64,000 bases of DNA from Candidatus Chloroploca mongolica (GCF_004762035.2 NZ_SIJK02000001.1:191435-255434); one strand, 5' to 3'. Positions 1 to 9,870 are shown, counted from the first letter of the stretch. Numbers and translations: made by a program. The notes: generated by a model from the letters alone, not told the origin.

Positions 1-68
1 GCCGGGGGTGTTGTGTTGCCGGGGGTGTTGTGTTGCCGGGGGTGTTGTGTTGCCGGGGGTGTTGTGTT
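1..68. repeat. 17-bp tandem repeat, 4 copies, cut by the window edge
   Basis: Four consecutive identical 17-base units (gccgggggtgttgtgtt) fill the first 68 bases. The array probably continues to the left of the window. No plausible protein is encoded. It is followed by an inverted repeat at 69-78 and 96-105 with 10-bp arms and a 17-base loop. Confidence 0.9.
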
Positions 69-281
69 GCCGTGCCCCGCGCCCGTCGCTCCGTTGGGGC
101 ACGGCGCCGCCGTGCCCCTATCCACGCTCCGCCCTTCCGACATAGGCAACATGCACGTGTGGCACAGGTACCAGCATCAGACCAGACGGGGTCTCGATCA
201 AATTATTGAGTGCAATGTGATACAACGTGCCCCAATATAACATATAATTTATGTGTGCGATCTGTCTACTGTGAGGTGATT

Positions 282-842
282 ATGGCCGAGCCGCAACTCT
301 ATACCGCAGTGCTCTCGCTTAATGCGATTTATGAACTCTTTGAGGAACCTGAGATTGATCCCTTCGCTGGCGATGGCCCCTTCGAGGCCGGTATCGAGAC
401 GATCATTGTCGATCTCGAGGCTCGCCCGCTCATGGATCCCTGCGCACTCAGGATCAAATTGCCCGCTGACCAGATCACGCCAACGCTCGAAGCCGAGACG
501 AAGCAGGCGCTTGAACGCTATTGCCGCTGGAATATCCAGCGCCTTGAACGCTCGCTGGTTGCGCTGCGCCGTGATGGGCAACGTGCTGTGCTCTATGGTC
601 TGGCGATCCTCGTGACAAGTCTCTTGCTCGCCACCCTCTTTGCTGGCCTCTCCGAGACGGCCACGAATCTCTGGGCCGAGCGCCTCTTTTATATTCTCAG
701 CGATAGTTTCATTATTATCGGCTGGGTCTCGCTCTGGCGCCCCGCCGAGATTCTGCTCTATGATCACTGGCCCTTTCGCCACGATATTCTGACCTATGAA
801 AAAATTGCTGTCGCTGATGTAAAAATTGAGCCAAAAGACTGA
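282..842 (+). CDS. Small membrane protein of unknown function
   Basis: I do not recognise this 186-aa protein. The first half is acidic and soluble-looking. Two hydrophobic stretches follow, roughly residues 108-128 and 142-162, with a short polar C-terminus, so the N-terminal domain is probably held at the membrane. The ATG at 282 is chosen because GAGGTGAT lies just upstream (273-280); a longer reading from 210 has no ribosome site. It converges on the MFS gene with 16 bases between them. Confidence 0.6.
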   Translation: MAEPQLYTAVLSLNAIYELFEEPEIDPFAGDGPFEAGIETIIVDLEARPLMDPCALRIKLPADQITPTLEAETKQALERYCRWNIQRLERSLVALRRDGQRAVLYGLAILVTSLLLATLFAGLSETATNLWAERLFYILSDSFIIIGWVSLWRPAEILLYDHWPFRHDILTYEKIAVADVKIEPKD

Positions 843-858
843 TAATTATGATCTGCGC

Positions 859-2493
859 TCAGACTAGTTCTGCTAGATCCTCCGCCTCAAGCGCGCGTCC
901 CTTGATGTTGCGTGCCCAGCGGCTTAGCCAGGTCCAGGCGATAAGCCCTGTCACCAGGCAGGCAGCGGCAGTCGTGAAGAGCGCCGAAGCAATGCCTACC
1001 GCAAAGGCTTCGCGGTAAAATTCGAGCAGGCCGAGTTGGATGATGGCTTCTGGGGCCTCTTCGTCAATGAGGCCACCACTCCACAAGACGTCATTCAAGA
1101 TCGCCAGGGCCTGCTCCTGTTGTTCGCTTGTTACCCCCAGGGCTTCGAGCCGCCGCTGAAAATCAAGCAAGCCCGTCAGTTGCGCCGCTGTCGTCAGGAT
1201 CACACCGGCCAGACCGCCGCCGACCAACCCCGCCGCTTTGCTGATGCCTGAGCTCGCCCCCACTAGATCCGGCGGCAAGACACTTAGGTAGATGTTGTTC
1301 CACGAGGTTGAGGCAAGAAAAAAGCCAACGCCAAAGAGCCCCATCACTGGGATCAGGAAGAGATAGGGAAGCCCTGGCCGTGCGAGCGCGGTGAGAAAGA
1401 TGGCTGCTGCCATGCACAGAAGCCCTGTCGCTACCACGATATACCCCGATTTGTCGCGTGCAAAGCGATCAACTTGACGCAGCGCGAGGATCGGCACGAG
1501 TAGGATCGGGCTGAGCATGATGCCGCTGACCATGGCTGAATTTTGCTGTACGGTGGCAAAGAAGCCGTAGAGTTGCAGAATATAGCCGCTCAACGCAAAG
1601 CTGAGCGTTGCCGAGATGAGCAGCATCAACGAGAGGAATTGCCGCGAAACCCGGTTGGATCGCCCGCGTAGCCCCCTGTACAGTGACCGCTGTGACCAGA
1701 CAAGCATCACCCATGTGCCAAGTCCACTGATCAGCAACGCGCTGAGTGTGATCGGGTTGAAGAGTGAGCCAAGCGCACGACTGACGCCTACCGCAAAGAT
1801 CAGCGCTAAAAAGACGAGCGTCCACGATGCAGCCACGATCGCTTCGGTTCGCCCAAACCCGCCCCTGGCTCGGCTCTCGGGCAGGTAGCGCCAGGCAAGC
1901 CAGGTGCCGATGCTGCCAATCACGGTCGGGATGATCAGCGTCGCCCGTAGGCCAACCCAGTCGTTGATCAAGAGGGCCAGCAGGCTTGCGAGCGTGCCCA
2001 AGCCTGTTGCTGCCGTGTAGATCAAAAAGGCTCGTGGACGGGCCGGGCCGGTAAAGATCAGCCGGATGATCCCGACGGTGAGGGGGAAGACCAACGCCCC
2101 CATCACCCCGGTGATGGTGCGCGTCACCAGCAACATCGGGGCATTCGTGGCAAGAGCAGTCAGCAGGTTGCCAAGCAAAAAGCCGCCCGCGCCAAGCAAG
2201 AAGATCCGCCGTCGCCCCAGCAGATCCCCTAGCACCCCACCGATCAATTGGAACGCCACAAAGAGCACCACCCCAATATTGGTGATGATGCGTAACCAGG
2301 CCCACTCCGTTCGAAACGCTTCTGCTGGCGCATCAAAGACAAGCATCAACAGCTGCGGATCGGCCGTCTGCGCAAAGGCTACCAGACAACACGCCGCCAG
2401 AATCCACCAGCGCCGCTGATCATCACCAGCGACCTTGATCCCCGTCTCATCCTCTAGATTGCGCCTGACACGATCGATCTGCTGGTTTTGCAT
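859..2493 (-). CDS. MFS transporter, DHA2-like drug exporter family
   Basis: A 544-aa polytopic membrane protein with about 12-14 hydrophobic helices. The N-terminal half carries the major-facilitator signature between helices 2 and 3 (GDLLGRRR) and the antiporter-type motif C region rich in Gly and Pro. Length and layout fit proton-driven multidrug exporters of the DHA2 group; the substrate cannot be told. A cytoplasmic leader of about 30 residues precedes helix 1. The gene is divergent from dnaX, with a GTGA-loop hairpin in the shared upstream region, and no strong ribosome site is visible at the ATG. Confidence 0.8.
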   Translation of the reverse strand: MQNQQIDRVRRNLEDETGIKVAGDDQRRWWILAACCLVAFAQTADPQLLMLVFDAPAEAFRTEWAWLRIITNIGVVLFVAFQLIGGVLGDLLGRRRIFLLGAGGFLLGNLLTALATNAPMLLVTRTITGVMGALVFPLTVGIIRLIFTGPARPRAFLIYTAATGLGTLASLLALLINDWVGLRATLIIPTVIGSIGTWLAWRYLPESRARGGFGRTEAIVAASWTLVFLALIFAVGVSRALGSLFNPITLSALLISGLGTWVMLVWSQRSLYRGLRGRSNRVSRQFLSLMLLISATLSFALSGYILQLYGFFATVQQNSAMVSGIMLSPILLVPILALRQVDRFARDKSGYIVVATGLLCMAAAIFLTALARPGLPYLFLIPVMGLFGVGFFLASTSWNNIYLSVLPPDLVGASSGISKAAGLVGGGLAGVILTTAAQLTGLLDFQRRLEALGVTSEQQEQALAILNDVLWSGGLIDEEAPEAIIQLGLLEFYREAFAVGIASALFTTAAACLVTGLIAWTWLSRWARNIKGRALEAEDLAELV

Positions 2494-2560
2494 AGGCTGC
2501 TGGACCTACGGCCCCCCTTCCTCGTTTAGCACACTAAAACCTGTGGCTGCGACCCTCGCT

Positions 2561-2594
2561 GATACGTGCGAGGCCGTGAGGCCTCGCACGTATC
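2561..2594. repeat. Perfect 15-bp hairpin with GTGA loop in a divergent intergenic region
   Basis: Arms 2561-2575 and 2580-2594 are exact reverse complements and the loop is the GNRA-type tetraloop GTGA. It lies between the starts of two divergent genes, so it cannot be a terminator for either. It could be an operator, a 5' UTR structure of one transcript, or a dispersed palindrome. A TATACT hexamer at 2637-2642 may be the -10 box for dnaX, but no good -35 is seen. Confidence 0.7.
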
Positions 2595-2685
2595 ATAACA
2601 TACCCCCTACGCTCAAACGTGCGAAGCTGTCTATGGTATACTGGCGGTACCTTCTGTTGGTCGCTTGCTTACTCCCTGGATGCTT

Positions 2686-4530
2686 ATGGCCGCTCAGTCA
2701 CTCTATCGTAAGTGGCGCTCGCAAACCTTCGATGAACTCGTGGGGCAAGAACACGTTGTGCAGACGCTTCGCAATGCGATTGTCGACGAGCGCGTGGCCC
2801 ATGCGTATCTTTTTACCGGGCCGCGTGGCGTCGGCAAGACGAGCATGGCGCGCTTGCTCTCCAAGGCGGTCAATTGCCTAGCCCCTGATCCCGCACAACG
2901 CCCTTGTGGTACCTGTCCCGCGTGTGTGTCGATTGCCGAGGGCCGTGCGGTTGATGTGATCGAGATGGACGCCGCTTCGAATACGTCAGTCGAAGACGCC
3001 CGCGAGTTGATCGAGCGTGTCCAGTTTCGCCCCGCCGAGTTGCGCACCAAGGTCTATACGATCGATGAGTGCCATATGCTCTCGACCGCTGCGTTCAATG
3101 CGTTGCTCAAGACGCTCGAAGAGCCGCCCGACCACGCGATCTTTATCCTGGCGACGACCGAGGTGCATAAGGTTCCCGCGACGATCTTGTCGCGCTGTCA
3201 GCGTTTCACCTTTACCCGTCACGGCATTGCCAGTACCGCGGTCCATCTCCGCCGCGTCGCCGAGGCCGAGGCGCTTGCGCTCGAAGAAGGTGTGCCCGAG
3301 GCGATTGCCCGCGCCTCTACAGGCAGTATGCGTGATGCGCTCGGCGTGCTCGAGCAACTGGCGTCGTTCACCACCGGCACCATCGGGCTCGCTGAGGTGC
3401 ATAGCCTGCTGGGCATGACCTCTGCCGCCGAGGTCTATGCGCTGATCGAGGCGTTGCTCGATGCTTCCATGGCCGATGCGCTGCGTGCGATCAATGGGGT
3501 CGCCGATCAGGGGGCTGATCTGCGTCAGTTTGCCCGCGATCTGGTCGAGCGCCTGCGGGCGTTGCTCCTGTTGCTCGCCTCGGGCGATCAAGCGCTCGCC
3601 GATGTTGGCGCTGATGAGGTGCAGTTGCTCGCATCCTGGGCATCTCGAGCTGATATCCCGCGTCTGTTGCACTGGATCAAGCTCTTCAGTGGCCTCGATT
3701 ATCAGCTGCGCACCACGCCCTACGGTCACCTGCCGCTCGAACTGGCCGTCGTGGAAGCGCTCGTGACACCTGCCGTCGCTGCGCCTCCTGCTTCGCCCCG
3801 CGCTACGGCAACTCCGTCGGCCCCGCGTGCAACGCCTCCCCCGGCGCGTCCACGCCCGGCAGCGCCGCCCCAGGATGCGCCGTCTCCAGCACCACGCCCG
3901 GCGCCACCACGCCAGGAGGCCCCGCCTCAGCACGTGACACCATCTGTCGAGCCACCGTTGGCTCGTGCTGAGGTTGCCGCCGTAGTTCATGGGGAAGATG
4001 CCGCGCAGGCCGCCCCTGAGCCGCATCTCGCACCACACTCGATCCCCGCTCAGGTACCAGAGCAGGATCCCAGCGCCGTCGAGGCACCACCGCCCACGCT
4101 GGCACGTCCAGCGCGGGCACCGCGCTCACCCGACGAAGCCGCCGCCGCCAATGCCGATTTCAGCGTACTCGAACAGATCGAGCATGCCTGGGAAGAGATC
4201 AAGCGTGACGTGCGCCCCAAGAGTCCCACGGTGCAGGCGCTGTTGCATAGCGTGCGCCCAGTTGATGTCGAAGGCGCGACGATCGTGTTGCTTGCTTCGT
4301 CGGCCTTTCACAAAGAGAATCTCGAGAAAATCGCCAATCGGCGCCTTGTCGAAGAGGTCATTAGCCGTCAACTCGGTGGCACCTACGGGATCCGTTGCAC
4401 CATCGAGGCGCGTGCCGAGGTCCAAGATCTGCGGGGGAAAATCCGCGAAGCGCGCAAGGATGACCTTGTGCGGGCAGCGATGAATATCTTTGAAGCGCAC
4501 ATTGTTGACATTGAAACCGACGAGGGCTGA
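2686..4530 (+). CDS. dnaX: DNA polymerase III subunit gamma/tau
   Basis: Clamp-loader ATPase of the replisome. From the ATG at 2686 (614 aa): Walker A GPRGVGKTS at about residues 45-53, the zinc module with Cys at about 64, 74, 77 and 80, the Walker B/DExx motif DECHML, and sensor 1 and arginine finger in the stretch around LATTEV and LSRCQRF. Residues about 365-470 are a Pro/Ala linker, followed by a tau-like C-terminal domain. Other in-frame starts are TTG 2665 and ATG 2680; 2686 matches the usual family N-terminus (MAAQSLYRKWRS). I saw no classic A-rich slippery heptamer that would yield a separate gamma form. Confidence 0.95.
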   Translation: MAAQSLYRKWRSQTFDELVGQEHVVQTLRNAIVDERVAHAYLFTGPRGVGKTSMARLLSKAVNCLAPDPAQRPCGTCPACVSIAEGRAVDVIEMDAASNTSVEDARELIERVQFRPAELRTKVYTIDECHMLSTAAFNALLKTLEEPPDHAIFILATTEVHKVPATILSRCQRFTFTRHGIASTAVHLRRVAEAEALALEEGVPEAIARASTGSMRDALGVLEQLASFTTGTIGLAEVHSLLGMTSAAEVYALIEALLDASMADALRAINGVADQGADLRQFARDLVERLRALLLLLASGDQALADVGADEVQLLASWASRADIPRLLHWIKLFSGLDYQLRTTPYGHLPLELAVVEALVTPAVAAPPASPRATATPSAPRATPPPARPRPAAPPQDAPSPAPRPAPPRQEAPPQHVTPSVEPPLARAEVAAVVHGEDAAQAAPEPHLAPHSIPAQVPEQDPSAVEAPPPTLARPARAPRSPDEAAAANADFSVLEQIEHAWEEIKRDVRPKSPTVQALLHSVRPVDVEGATIVLLASSAFHKENLEKIANRRLVEEVISRQLGGTYGIRCTIEARAEVQDLRGKIREARKDDLVRAAMNIFEAHIVDIETDEG

Positions 4531-4591
4531 GCCCACAGCGTTTTGGTGACACTTTTCATGGTCGCTGGCCTCACTAATCCGCTCTGTGCCC

Positions 4592-4612
4592 TTTGCGCCT
4601 TTGCGTCAAGCC
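4592..4612. repeat. Copy of the GCGCAAAG dispersed repeat at the panE stop codon
   Basis: A short copy of the repeat built on TTGACGCAAAGGCGCAAAG (reading on the minus strand). Its leading TTGACGC supplies the stop codon of the panE reading frame, which suggests the 3' end of that gene was trimmed when the repeat arrived. Other copies lie near 27095-27225, 54468-54567, 55824-55884, 60784-60860 and 62861-62893. Confidence 0.75.
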
Positions 4613-5538
4613 GCTGCAACGGATGCCCCCGCGCCTTCCGTTGCCTCCAGGGCGGTGATCAGCGCGACCAGGGTGGCGTTGTATGGCGTGGCAATGCCGA
4701 GCTGCGTGCCGATGGCGACGATGGCGCCGTTGATCGTGGCGATTTCGGTGGGGGCGCCGCGGAGCCGATCTTGTAGCATCGACGATTGGTTCGCGGCGGT
4801 GGCGCGGGCGACCTGGAGGACATGCGCAACCGGGTCGGTGTAGGGCAGCGTGATGCCCTGCGCCTCGGCGACACGCACTGCTTCGGTGACGACGGCACTG
4901 AGCAGGCTGCGGGCCGCGCTGTTTTCGGCGAGCACGCCGTTGCGCACGCGCAGCAGCGCCGTGATGGCGTTGATGCCGGCGTTGACGATCAGTTTGCCCC
5001 AGATCAGGGTGTCAAGATCACCCGTAACGCTCGTCGGCAAACCCGCCTGGTTCAGCAGATCGGCGAGGGCGTTGGCCTGCACCGGGTTTGGCGTGAGGCT
5101 CAGGGTGGTCGCGCCCATCCCAGCGTGCCGGACGCGCCCCGGCCCCAGCAGGGTGCCGCCTAGCGTGGTGACCCCCTGCCCCACCCGTGTTGCGCCGAGC
5201 TGCCCGGCAAGGATGGCCTGGTTGCCCAGGCCGTTCTGGAGCGTGTAGGCAAGGCCATCGGGGGCCAGCGCTGCGGCACACGCTTCGGCGGCCCAGGCTG
5301 TCTGGTGCGCTTTGACGAGCACCAGGGCAAGCTGGGCGGGCAAAGCCAAGGCGGGGTCGCTCACGGCGTGTACCGGACGCGCCTCGACGACCCCATCGCG
5401 CTCGCAGTGCAGGCCGCCGCGGTTCAGCGCGGCAACATGGTCAGCCCATTGATCAACAATGACCAGATCGCAGTGCGGTGCGAGATACCATGCCAAGACC
5501 CCACCGATCGCGCCGGCTCCGATGATCGCAATTCGCAT
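4606..5538 (-). CDS. panE: 2-dehydropantoate 2-reductase (ketopantoate reductase)
   Basis: NADPH-dependent reduction of ketopantoate to pantoate, a step of pantothenate and CoA synthesis. The 310-aa protein opens with the Rossmann motif GAGAIGG at residues 7-13, has the family Lys and Asn in LVKAHQT and LQNGLGN, and a C-terminal helical domain containing IWGKLIVNAGINA. Length is normal for ApbA/PanE. It follows serS by two bases and is probably co-transcribed. Its last residues and stop run into a dispersed repeat. ApbA/PanE paralogues sometimes act on other 2-keto acids. Confidence 0.88.
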   Translation of the reverse strand: MRIAIIGAGAIGGVLAWYLAPHCDLVIVDQWADHVAALNRGGLHCERDGVVEARPVHAVSDPALALPAQLALVLVKAHQTAWAAEACAAALAPDGLAYTLQNGLGNQAILAGQLGATRVGQGVTTLGGTLLGPGRVRHAGMGATTLSLTPNPVQANALADLLNQAGLPTSVTGDLDTLIWGKLIVNAGINAITALLRVRNGVLAENSAARSLLSAVVTEAVRVAEAQGITLPYTDPVAHVLQVARATAANQSSMLQDRLRGAPTEIATINGAIVAIGTQLGIATPYNATLVALITALEATEGAGASVAAA

Positions 5539-5540
5539 GA

Positions 5541-6809
5541 CTATTTGATGACCTCGCAGCCACCCATATAGGGCCGCAGCACCTCGGGCACGACGATGCT
5601 GCCATCTTCTTGCTGGTAATTTTCCATGATCGCGATGATCGTACGCGGCAGACCCAGGCCCGAGCCATTGAGCGTATGCAGGTACTCGGGTTTGGCCCCT
5701 GGTTCGGGGCGATAGCGCAGATTGGCGCGGCGGGCCTGGAACGCCTCGACATTCGAGCAGGAACTGACCTCAAGCCATTCGCCCTGACCGGGTGCCCAGA
5801 CTTCGATATCATAGGTTTTGGCGGCACCAAAGCCAATATCACCGGTACAGAGAATCTTCGTGCGGAAGGGCAGGCCCAGCAGCCGACAGCATTCTTCGGC
5901 ATCGCTGCGCAACTTCTCGAGGGCAGCGTAGCTCTGGTCGGGAAAGGTGAACATATACATTTCGACCTTATCGAACTGGTGCCCCCGTTTCATCCCGCGC
6001 ACATCGCGCCCGGCGCTCAACTGCTCTTTCCGGAAGCAGGGCGTGTAGGCGACGTGATAGATCGGCAACCTCGAAGCATCCAGAATCTCATCGGCATAGA
6101 GGCTGGTTATGGGCACCTCGGCGGTCGGCACGAGCCAGAGGCCCGATTCTTCATCGCGATAGAGATTATCGCGGAACTTGGGCAATTGCCCGGCTGCCCA
6201 GAGTGCCGCCTCTTTGACGACAAAGGGGGTGTAGACCTCTTCGTAGCCCTGGCGCAGATGGAGATCGAGCAACCACTGGATCGTCGCCCGCTGCAACCTA
6301 GCCCCTAGGCCGCGCATGACATAGAACCGCGAGCCAGCGAGTTTGACGCCCTGCTCGAAATTCACGATCCCCAATGCCTCGACCAGTTCCCAGTGCGGCT
6401 TGGCTGGAAAGCCTAACTGACGCTCTTCGCCCTCCTGATAGATCACCGGATTGGTGGTATCATCAGCCCCATCGGGCACATCGGGATGCGGCAAATTGCG
6501 GATCTCGAGCATGGCCGCCTGCTGGCCTTGCTCGACCTCGGCGACCTCTTTATCGAGCAGACTGATACGCTCGCCAACCGCGCGCATCTCGCGAATTTTG
6601 GTTTCACGTGCGTCGGCATCCTTCAACGTGCTGATCTCTTTCGAGACACTATTGCGCAGCGCTTTCAGATCCTCGACCTCGCGCAAGAGCGCCCGACGCC
6701 GCTCGTCATAGCCGAGCACCTGGTCAACAATGATCCCATCCACTTGAAAACGGGCCAGTTGTTGTTTGACATAAGCGGGCTGTTCACGGATTACCTTGAT
6801 ATCAAGCAT
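5541..6809 (-). CDS. serS: Seryl-tRNA synthetase
   Basis: Charges tRNA-Ser with serine. The 422-aa protein has the N-terminal antiparallel coiled-coil arm (about residues 27-105), then a class II catalytic core: motif 2 around [14 protein letters not shown] and motif 3 with NGSGLGLPR near the C-terminus. Length matches bacterial SerRS. It is head of a leftward pair with panE and follows a small membrane protein gene by 12 bases. Confidence 0.96.
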   Translation of the reverse strand: MLDIKVIREQPAYVKQQLARFQVDGIIVDQVLGYDERRRALLREVEDLKALRNSVSKEISTLKDADARETKIREMRAVGERISLLDKEVAEVEQGQQAAMLEIRNLPHPDVPDGADDTTNPVIYQEGEERQLGFPAKPHWELVEALGIVNFEQGVKLAGSRFYVMRGLGARLQRATIQWLLDLHLRQGYEEVYTPFVVKEAALWAAGQLPKFRDNLYRDEESGLWLVPTAEVPITSLYADEILDASRLPIYHVAYTPCFRKEQLSAGRDVRGMKRGHQFDKVEMYMFTFPDQSYAALEKLRSDAEECCRLLGLPFRTKILCTGDIGFGAAKTYDIEVWAPGQGEWLEVSSCSNVEAFQARRANLRYRPEPGAKPEYLHTLNGSGLGLPRTIIAIMENYQQEDGSIVVPEVLRPYMGGCEVIK

Positions 6810-6821
6810 GCTAGCTCCTTG

Positions 6822-7325
6822 CTACCGTTCGGGTCGCAGATGACGGAGGGTCTCCATCAGCGAAAAGGCGTTGAGGCTTCCCTCATTAAGCCCCTCGACC
6901 ACACGCTGAGCAGTGGCACGCTGGGCGGGATCGTGAATGCGATACAGGGCCAGATAGACCTTATCGCCATCCTGGATAAAAAAGGTCGCATACGGACTCC
7001 CACCCCGTTCGAGTGACGTCAAGATCGCCTGGCGCACCGCCGTATGGGTGATCTCAACCATCTCGCTGGCTGGGCTTCCAGCGGGTACATGATCCTGCTC
7101 ATCGTCGTCGTCGGCCCACCACGAACTCAGGTCATCCTCGTGGAGAGCAGGCTCGACCTGGGGGCGATGGCGCGTCGTCACCTGATACTGGTCAAGCAAC
7201 TCGGAGGGGAGGGTGCCGCCCGAGCCGGGGAAATTCTCGCCCCACGCCCGATTGAGCATCCAGACCGTGAGGGCGAGCAGACTCAGCGCACCGACTATCA
7301 TGATCAATACGACCGTTCCATCCAA
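6822..7325 (-). CDS. Membrane-anchored hypothetical protein
   Basis: Not recognised. From a TTG start at 7325 (167 aa) it begins with one transmembrane helix (about residues 3-22, VVLIMIVGALSLLAL) followed by a Pro/Glu/Asp-rich linker and a compact soluble domain of about 80 residues ending in LMETLRHLRPER. The TTG is chosen because GGAGA lies about 8 bases upstream; a longer TTG start at 7358 would lie inside the hairpin at 7350-7382. It sits between a Nudix gene and serS on the same strand. Confidence 0.6.
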   Translation of the reverse strand: MDGTVVLIMIVGALSLLALTVWMLNRAWGENFPGSGGTLPSELLDQYQVTTRHRPQVEPALHEDDLSSWWADDDDEQDHVPAGSPASEMVEITHTAVRQAILTSLERGGSPYATFFIQDGDKVYLALYRIHDPAQRATAQRVVEGLNEGSLNAFSLMETLRHLRPER

Positions 7326-7349
7326 AAAAGCTTCTCCTTCGTTTCCGTT

Positions 7350-7382
7350 CGCCCACAAACCAGTTTGGCTGGTTTGTGGGCG
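7350..7382. terminator. Perfect 14-bp hairpin, probable terminator of the Nudix gene
   Basis: Arms 7350-7363 and 7369-7382 match exactly around a 5-base loop. It lies just after the stop of the minus-strand Nudix gene (7399) and before the next minus-strand gene, so it may attenuate transcription between them. There is no clear U-tract on either side. Confidence 0.6.
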
Positions 7383-7398
7383 AGCAACAGAAAACCCT

Positions 7399-7893
7399 TC
7401 AGATCAACGTATAATCCCAGCGTACCGGTTGGCCTTGATCGTAAGGCATCACCCCGTGAAACTGGCGGGGATCGGAACTGAAGACGAGGGGGAGGAAGAA
7501 CTGATCGCCCGGCCAGAGCGGGAGATCCAGCGCGAGCAGGCGCGTGAGCGGAATCCATTCGAGCGCACCTTCCACATTGCTGGTTGGTGGTTCGCCGGTA
7601 AAGCGCGTGATAAGGAAGATGAAGCCGAGCCAGTCCTCGCCGTGTTTGCCAAAGCCCGGCCAACTGATCGTACCGCGCAGGGTAAGATCGAGCGCCTCGA
7701 TGCTCGCCTCTTCGCGCAATTCGCGGCGCATCCCGGCGACAACATCCTCGTGGGGATCAAGTTTGCCCCCAAGCCCATTATACTTGCCGAGATGTTGATC
7801 GTCAGGGCGCGCATTGCGATGCACCAGCAAGACCTGCTGCTGGTCAGGCGAAAGCACATAGCCTAACGTTCCGACAATAGGTGTATACGGCAT
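7399..7893 (-). CDS. Nudix hydrolase, MutT/8-oxo-dGTPase-like
   Basis: Hydrolyses a nucleoside diphosphate linked to another moiety. The Nudix box is complete: GKLDPHED followed by RELREEAS (about residues 43-65), giving the metal-binding REUXEE core. The opening (GTLGYVL, then VLLVHRN) and the KYNGLGGK stretch resemble MutT/NUDT1-type enzymes that sanitise oxidised nucleotides. 164 aa is normal. It is followed by a hairpin and is 10 bases downstream of a second Nudix gene in the same direction. Confidence 0.85.
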   Translation of the reverse strand: MPYTPIVGTLGYVLSPDQQQVLLVHRNARPDDQHLGKYNGLGGKLDPHEDVVAGMRRELREEASIEALDLTLRGTISWPGFGKHGEDWLGFIFLITRFTGEPPTSNVEGALEWIPLTRLLALDLPLWPGDQFFLPLVFSSDPRQFHGVMPYDQGQPVRWDYTLI

Positions 7894-7902
7894 AGATTCT
7901 TC

Positions 7903-8403
7903 CTACCAATCCCGGTACATACCCCGTTCGCCGCGGCGATATTCGGCGATCCGTTCGCGACTGCCAGGATCAAGATTTGCAGGCAGGTCACGATAGAGAA
8001 AGAAGTGGGCAGCAACAATCTCGAGATCGCCAGCCGGTGGCTGGGCGGCCTCGTTGGTGTGACAGACAAAGACGGCGATCAGGTTGTTCATGCCTTCGCT
8101 GAAATTGTGAAAAAGCCCGTGCAGATGAGCGACTTCGCCGTGACATCCAGCCTCTTCGCGTAGTTCACGGAGCGCGCTGTGTTCAAGGCTCTCGCCAGCC
8201 TCGGCACCGCCCCCGGGCAAGGCCCAGGGCCAGCGCCCACCCCGATGACGCACGAGCAACACCCGGTCGTCCTGGGGCACGAGCACGCGCACCCCGATCT
8301 GGGTTGGACGAGTGACAACACGGCTGGTTGCGCGGGCCACGAGAAAGAGATTGTAGGTCAGGGTGAGCGCACCTTCGCGCAGGCCACCGAGCATTGCATG
8401 CAT
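7903..8403 (-). CDS. Nudix hydrolase
   Basis: Second, diverged Nudix enzyme (166 aa). Box: GGGAEAGESLEHSALRELRE then EAGC, about residues 64-87. An N-terminal segment of about 30 residues with LTYNLFLVARA precedes the core, and the C-terminus is Arg-rich. Substrate unknown. Lies between gatA (10 bases upstream) and the MutT-like gene and is probably co-transcribed with both. Confidence 0.82.
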   Translation of the reverse strand: MHAMLGGLREGALTLTYNLFLVARATSRVVTRPTQIGVRVLVPQDDRVLLVRHRGGRWPWALPGGGAEAGESLEHSALRELREEAGCHGEVAHLHGLFHNFSEGMNNLIAVFVCHTNEAAQPPAGDLEIVAAHFFLYRDLPANLDPGSRERIAEYRRGERGMYRDW

Positions 8404-8412
8404 AGAAAACGC

Positions 8413-9870
8413 CTACGAGACGAGCGCCGGGCGACGGGTATGCCAGGTTGCGACCTGTTGATAGGCATCACCGGCGCGCAGCAGCGTTGCTTCTTCAAAG
8501 GGGCGGCCAATCAATTGCAGCCCAACCGGCAGATCCTCGCTGAAGCCGCACGGCACCACAAGGCCGGGCACGCCAGCAAGGTTGATCGGCAGGGTGCAGA
8601 CATCGCTCAGATACATCGCCAGCGGGTCATCGAGCTTCTGGCCGACCTTGAAAGCCACGGTTGGTGAGGTCGGCGCCGCCAGCAGATCGACCTGGGCAAA
8701 AGCCTGCTCAAAATCACGCTTGATCAACGTGCGTACCTGTTGCGCCCGTTTATAGTAGGCATCATAGTAGCCCGCCGAAAGGGCATAGGTGCCAAGCATA
8801 ATGCGTCGGCGCACCTCGGCCCCAAAGCGACGCCCGCGGGTCAGTTCGATCTCTTCCCACATCGAGGTGCCTGCCTCGCGGGGACCATAGCGGACACCGT
8901 CATAGCGGGCGAGATTGGCACTTGCCTCGGCGGGGGCAACGATATAATATGTTGGCAAGGCATATTTTGTATGCGGCAATGACAACTCAATAACCTCAGC
9001 CCCCTGGTCGCGCAAGACGGCAATTGCTTCACGGGTAGCCTGTTCAACCCCAGATTCCATTCCCTCGACAAAATACTCACGCGGCACACCCACCCGCAGG
9101 CCACGCAGATCACCGGTCAATCCCGCTTGATAGTCGGGTACTGGCACGGTTGCGCTCGTACCGTCACGTGGATCATGGCCGGCGATTACCTGCAAGACCA
9201 GCGCGATGTCGGCGGCGGTCCAGGCAAAGGGGCCGATCTGGTCAAGCGAGGAGCCATAGGCAATCAAGCCAAAACGACTCACCCGTCCATAGGTTGGTTT
9301 CAAGCCACTGACCCCACAGAGGGCGGCAGGTTGGCGGATCGAGCCACCCGTATCAGTTCCCAGGCTCGCCAGGGCCATCCCTGCTGCAATGGCGGCCGCG
9401 CTGCCACCGCTGCTACCACCCGGAACCCGCTCGGTATCCCAGGGGTTGCGGGTCACCTGAAACGCACTATTCTCGGTACTCGACCCCATCGCAAACTCAT
9501 CACAGTTGACTTTGCCAAGACTGACGGTGCCAGCAGCCTGAAGGCGTTCCACAACAGTGGCATTGTAGGGTGGCACGAAGTTTTCGAGGATCGCCGAGCC
9601 GCAGGTCGTCCGGACGCCTGCGGTACAGATCACATCTTTGATCGCGATAGGAATGCCATGCAATGGCCCGCTCGTGGCGGTGCGTGTAGCATCGGCGGTT
9701 TGGGCGGCGGCGAGCGCCTGCTCGCCTGTGGTCGTTAGAAAGACCTGTAACGCTGGTTCGAGGGCGGTGATCCGCTTTAGAAGAGCCTCGGTTAAGGCCA
9801 CCGATGTAAGTTCGCCCGCCGCAAGGGCTTGCTGGGCTTCACGAATAGTCAGGTTATAGAGCTCGCTCAT
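8413..9870 (-). CDS. gatA: Asp-tRNA(Asn)/Glu-tRNA(Gln) amidotransferase subunit A
   Basis: Glutaminase subunit of the GatCAB complex, which makes Gln-tRNA and/or Asn-tRNA by transamidation. The 485-aa protein shows the amidase-signature triad: Lys near 78 (IAIKD), cis-Ser near 153 and nucleophile Ser near 177 in GTDTGGSIR. Length is typical. gatB and gatC are not in the window, so they are encoded elsewhere. It starts the leftward run that continues into the two Nudix genes. Confidence 0.95.
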   Translation of the reverse strand: MSELYNLTIREAQQALAAGELTSVALTEALLKRITALEPALQVFLTTTGEQALAAAQTADATRTATSGPLHGIPIAIKDVICTAGVRTTCGSAILENFVPPYNATVVERLQAAGTVSLGKVNCDEFAMGSSTENSAFQVTRNPWDTERVPGGSSGGSAAAIAAGMALASLGTDTGGSIRQPAALCGVSGLKPTYGRVSRFGLIAYGSSLDQIGPFAWTAADIALVLQVIAGHDPRDGTSATVPVPDYQAGLTGDLRGLRVGVPREYFVEGMESGVEQATREAIAVLRDQGAEVIELSLPHTKYALPTYYIVAPAEASANLARYDGVRYGPREAGTSMWEEIELTRGRRFGAEVRRRIMLGTYALSAGYYDAYYKRAQQVRTLIKRDFEQAFAQVDLLAAPTSPTVAFKVGQKLDDPLAMYLSDVCTLPINLAGVPGLVVPCGFSEDLPVGLQLIGRPFEEATLLRAGDAYQQVATWHTRRPALVS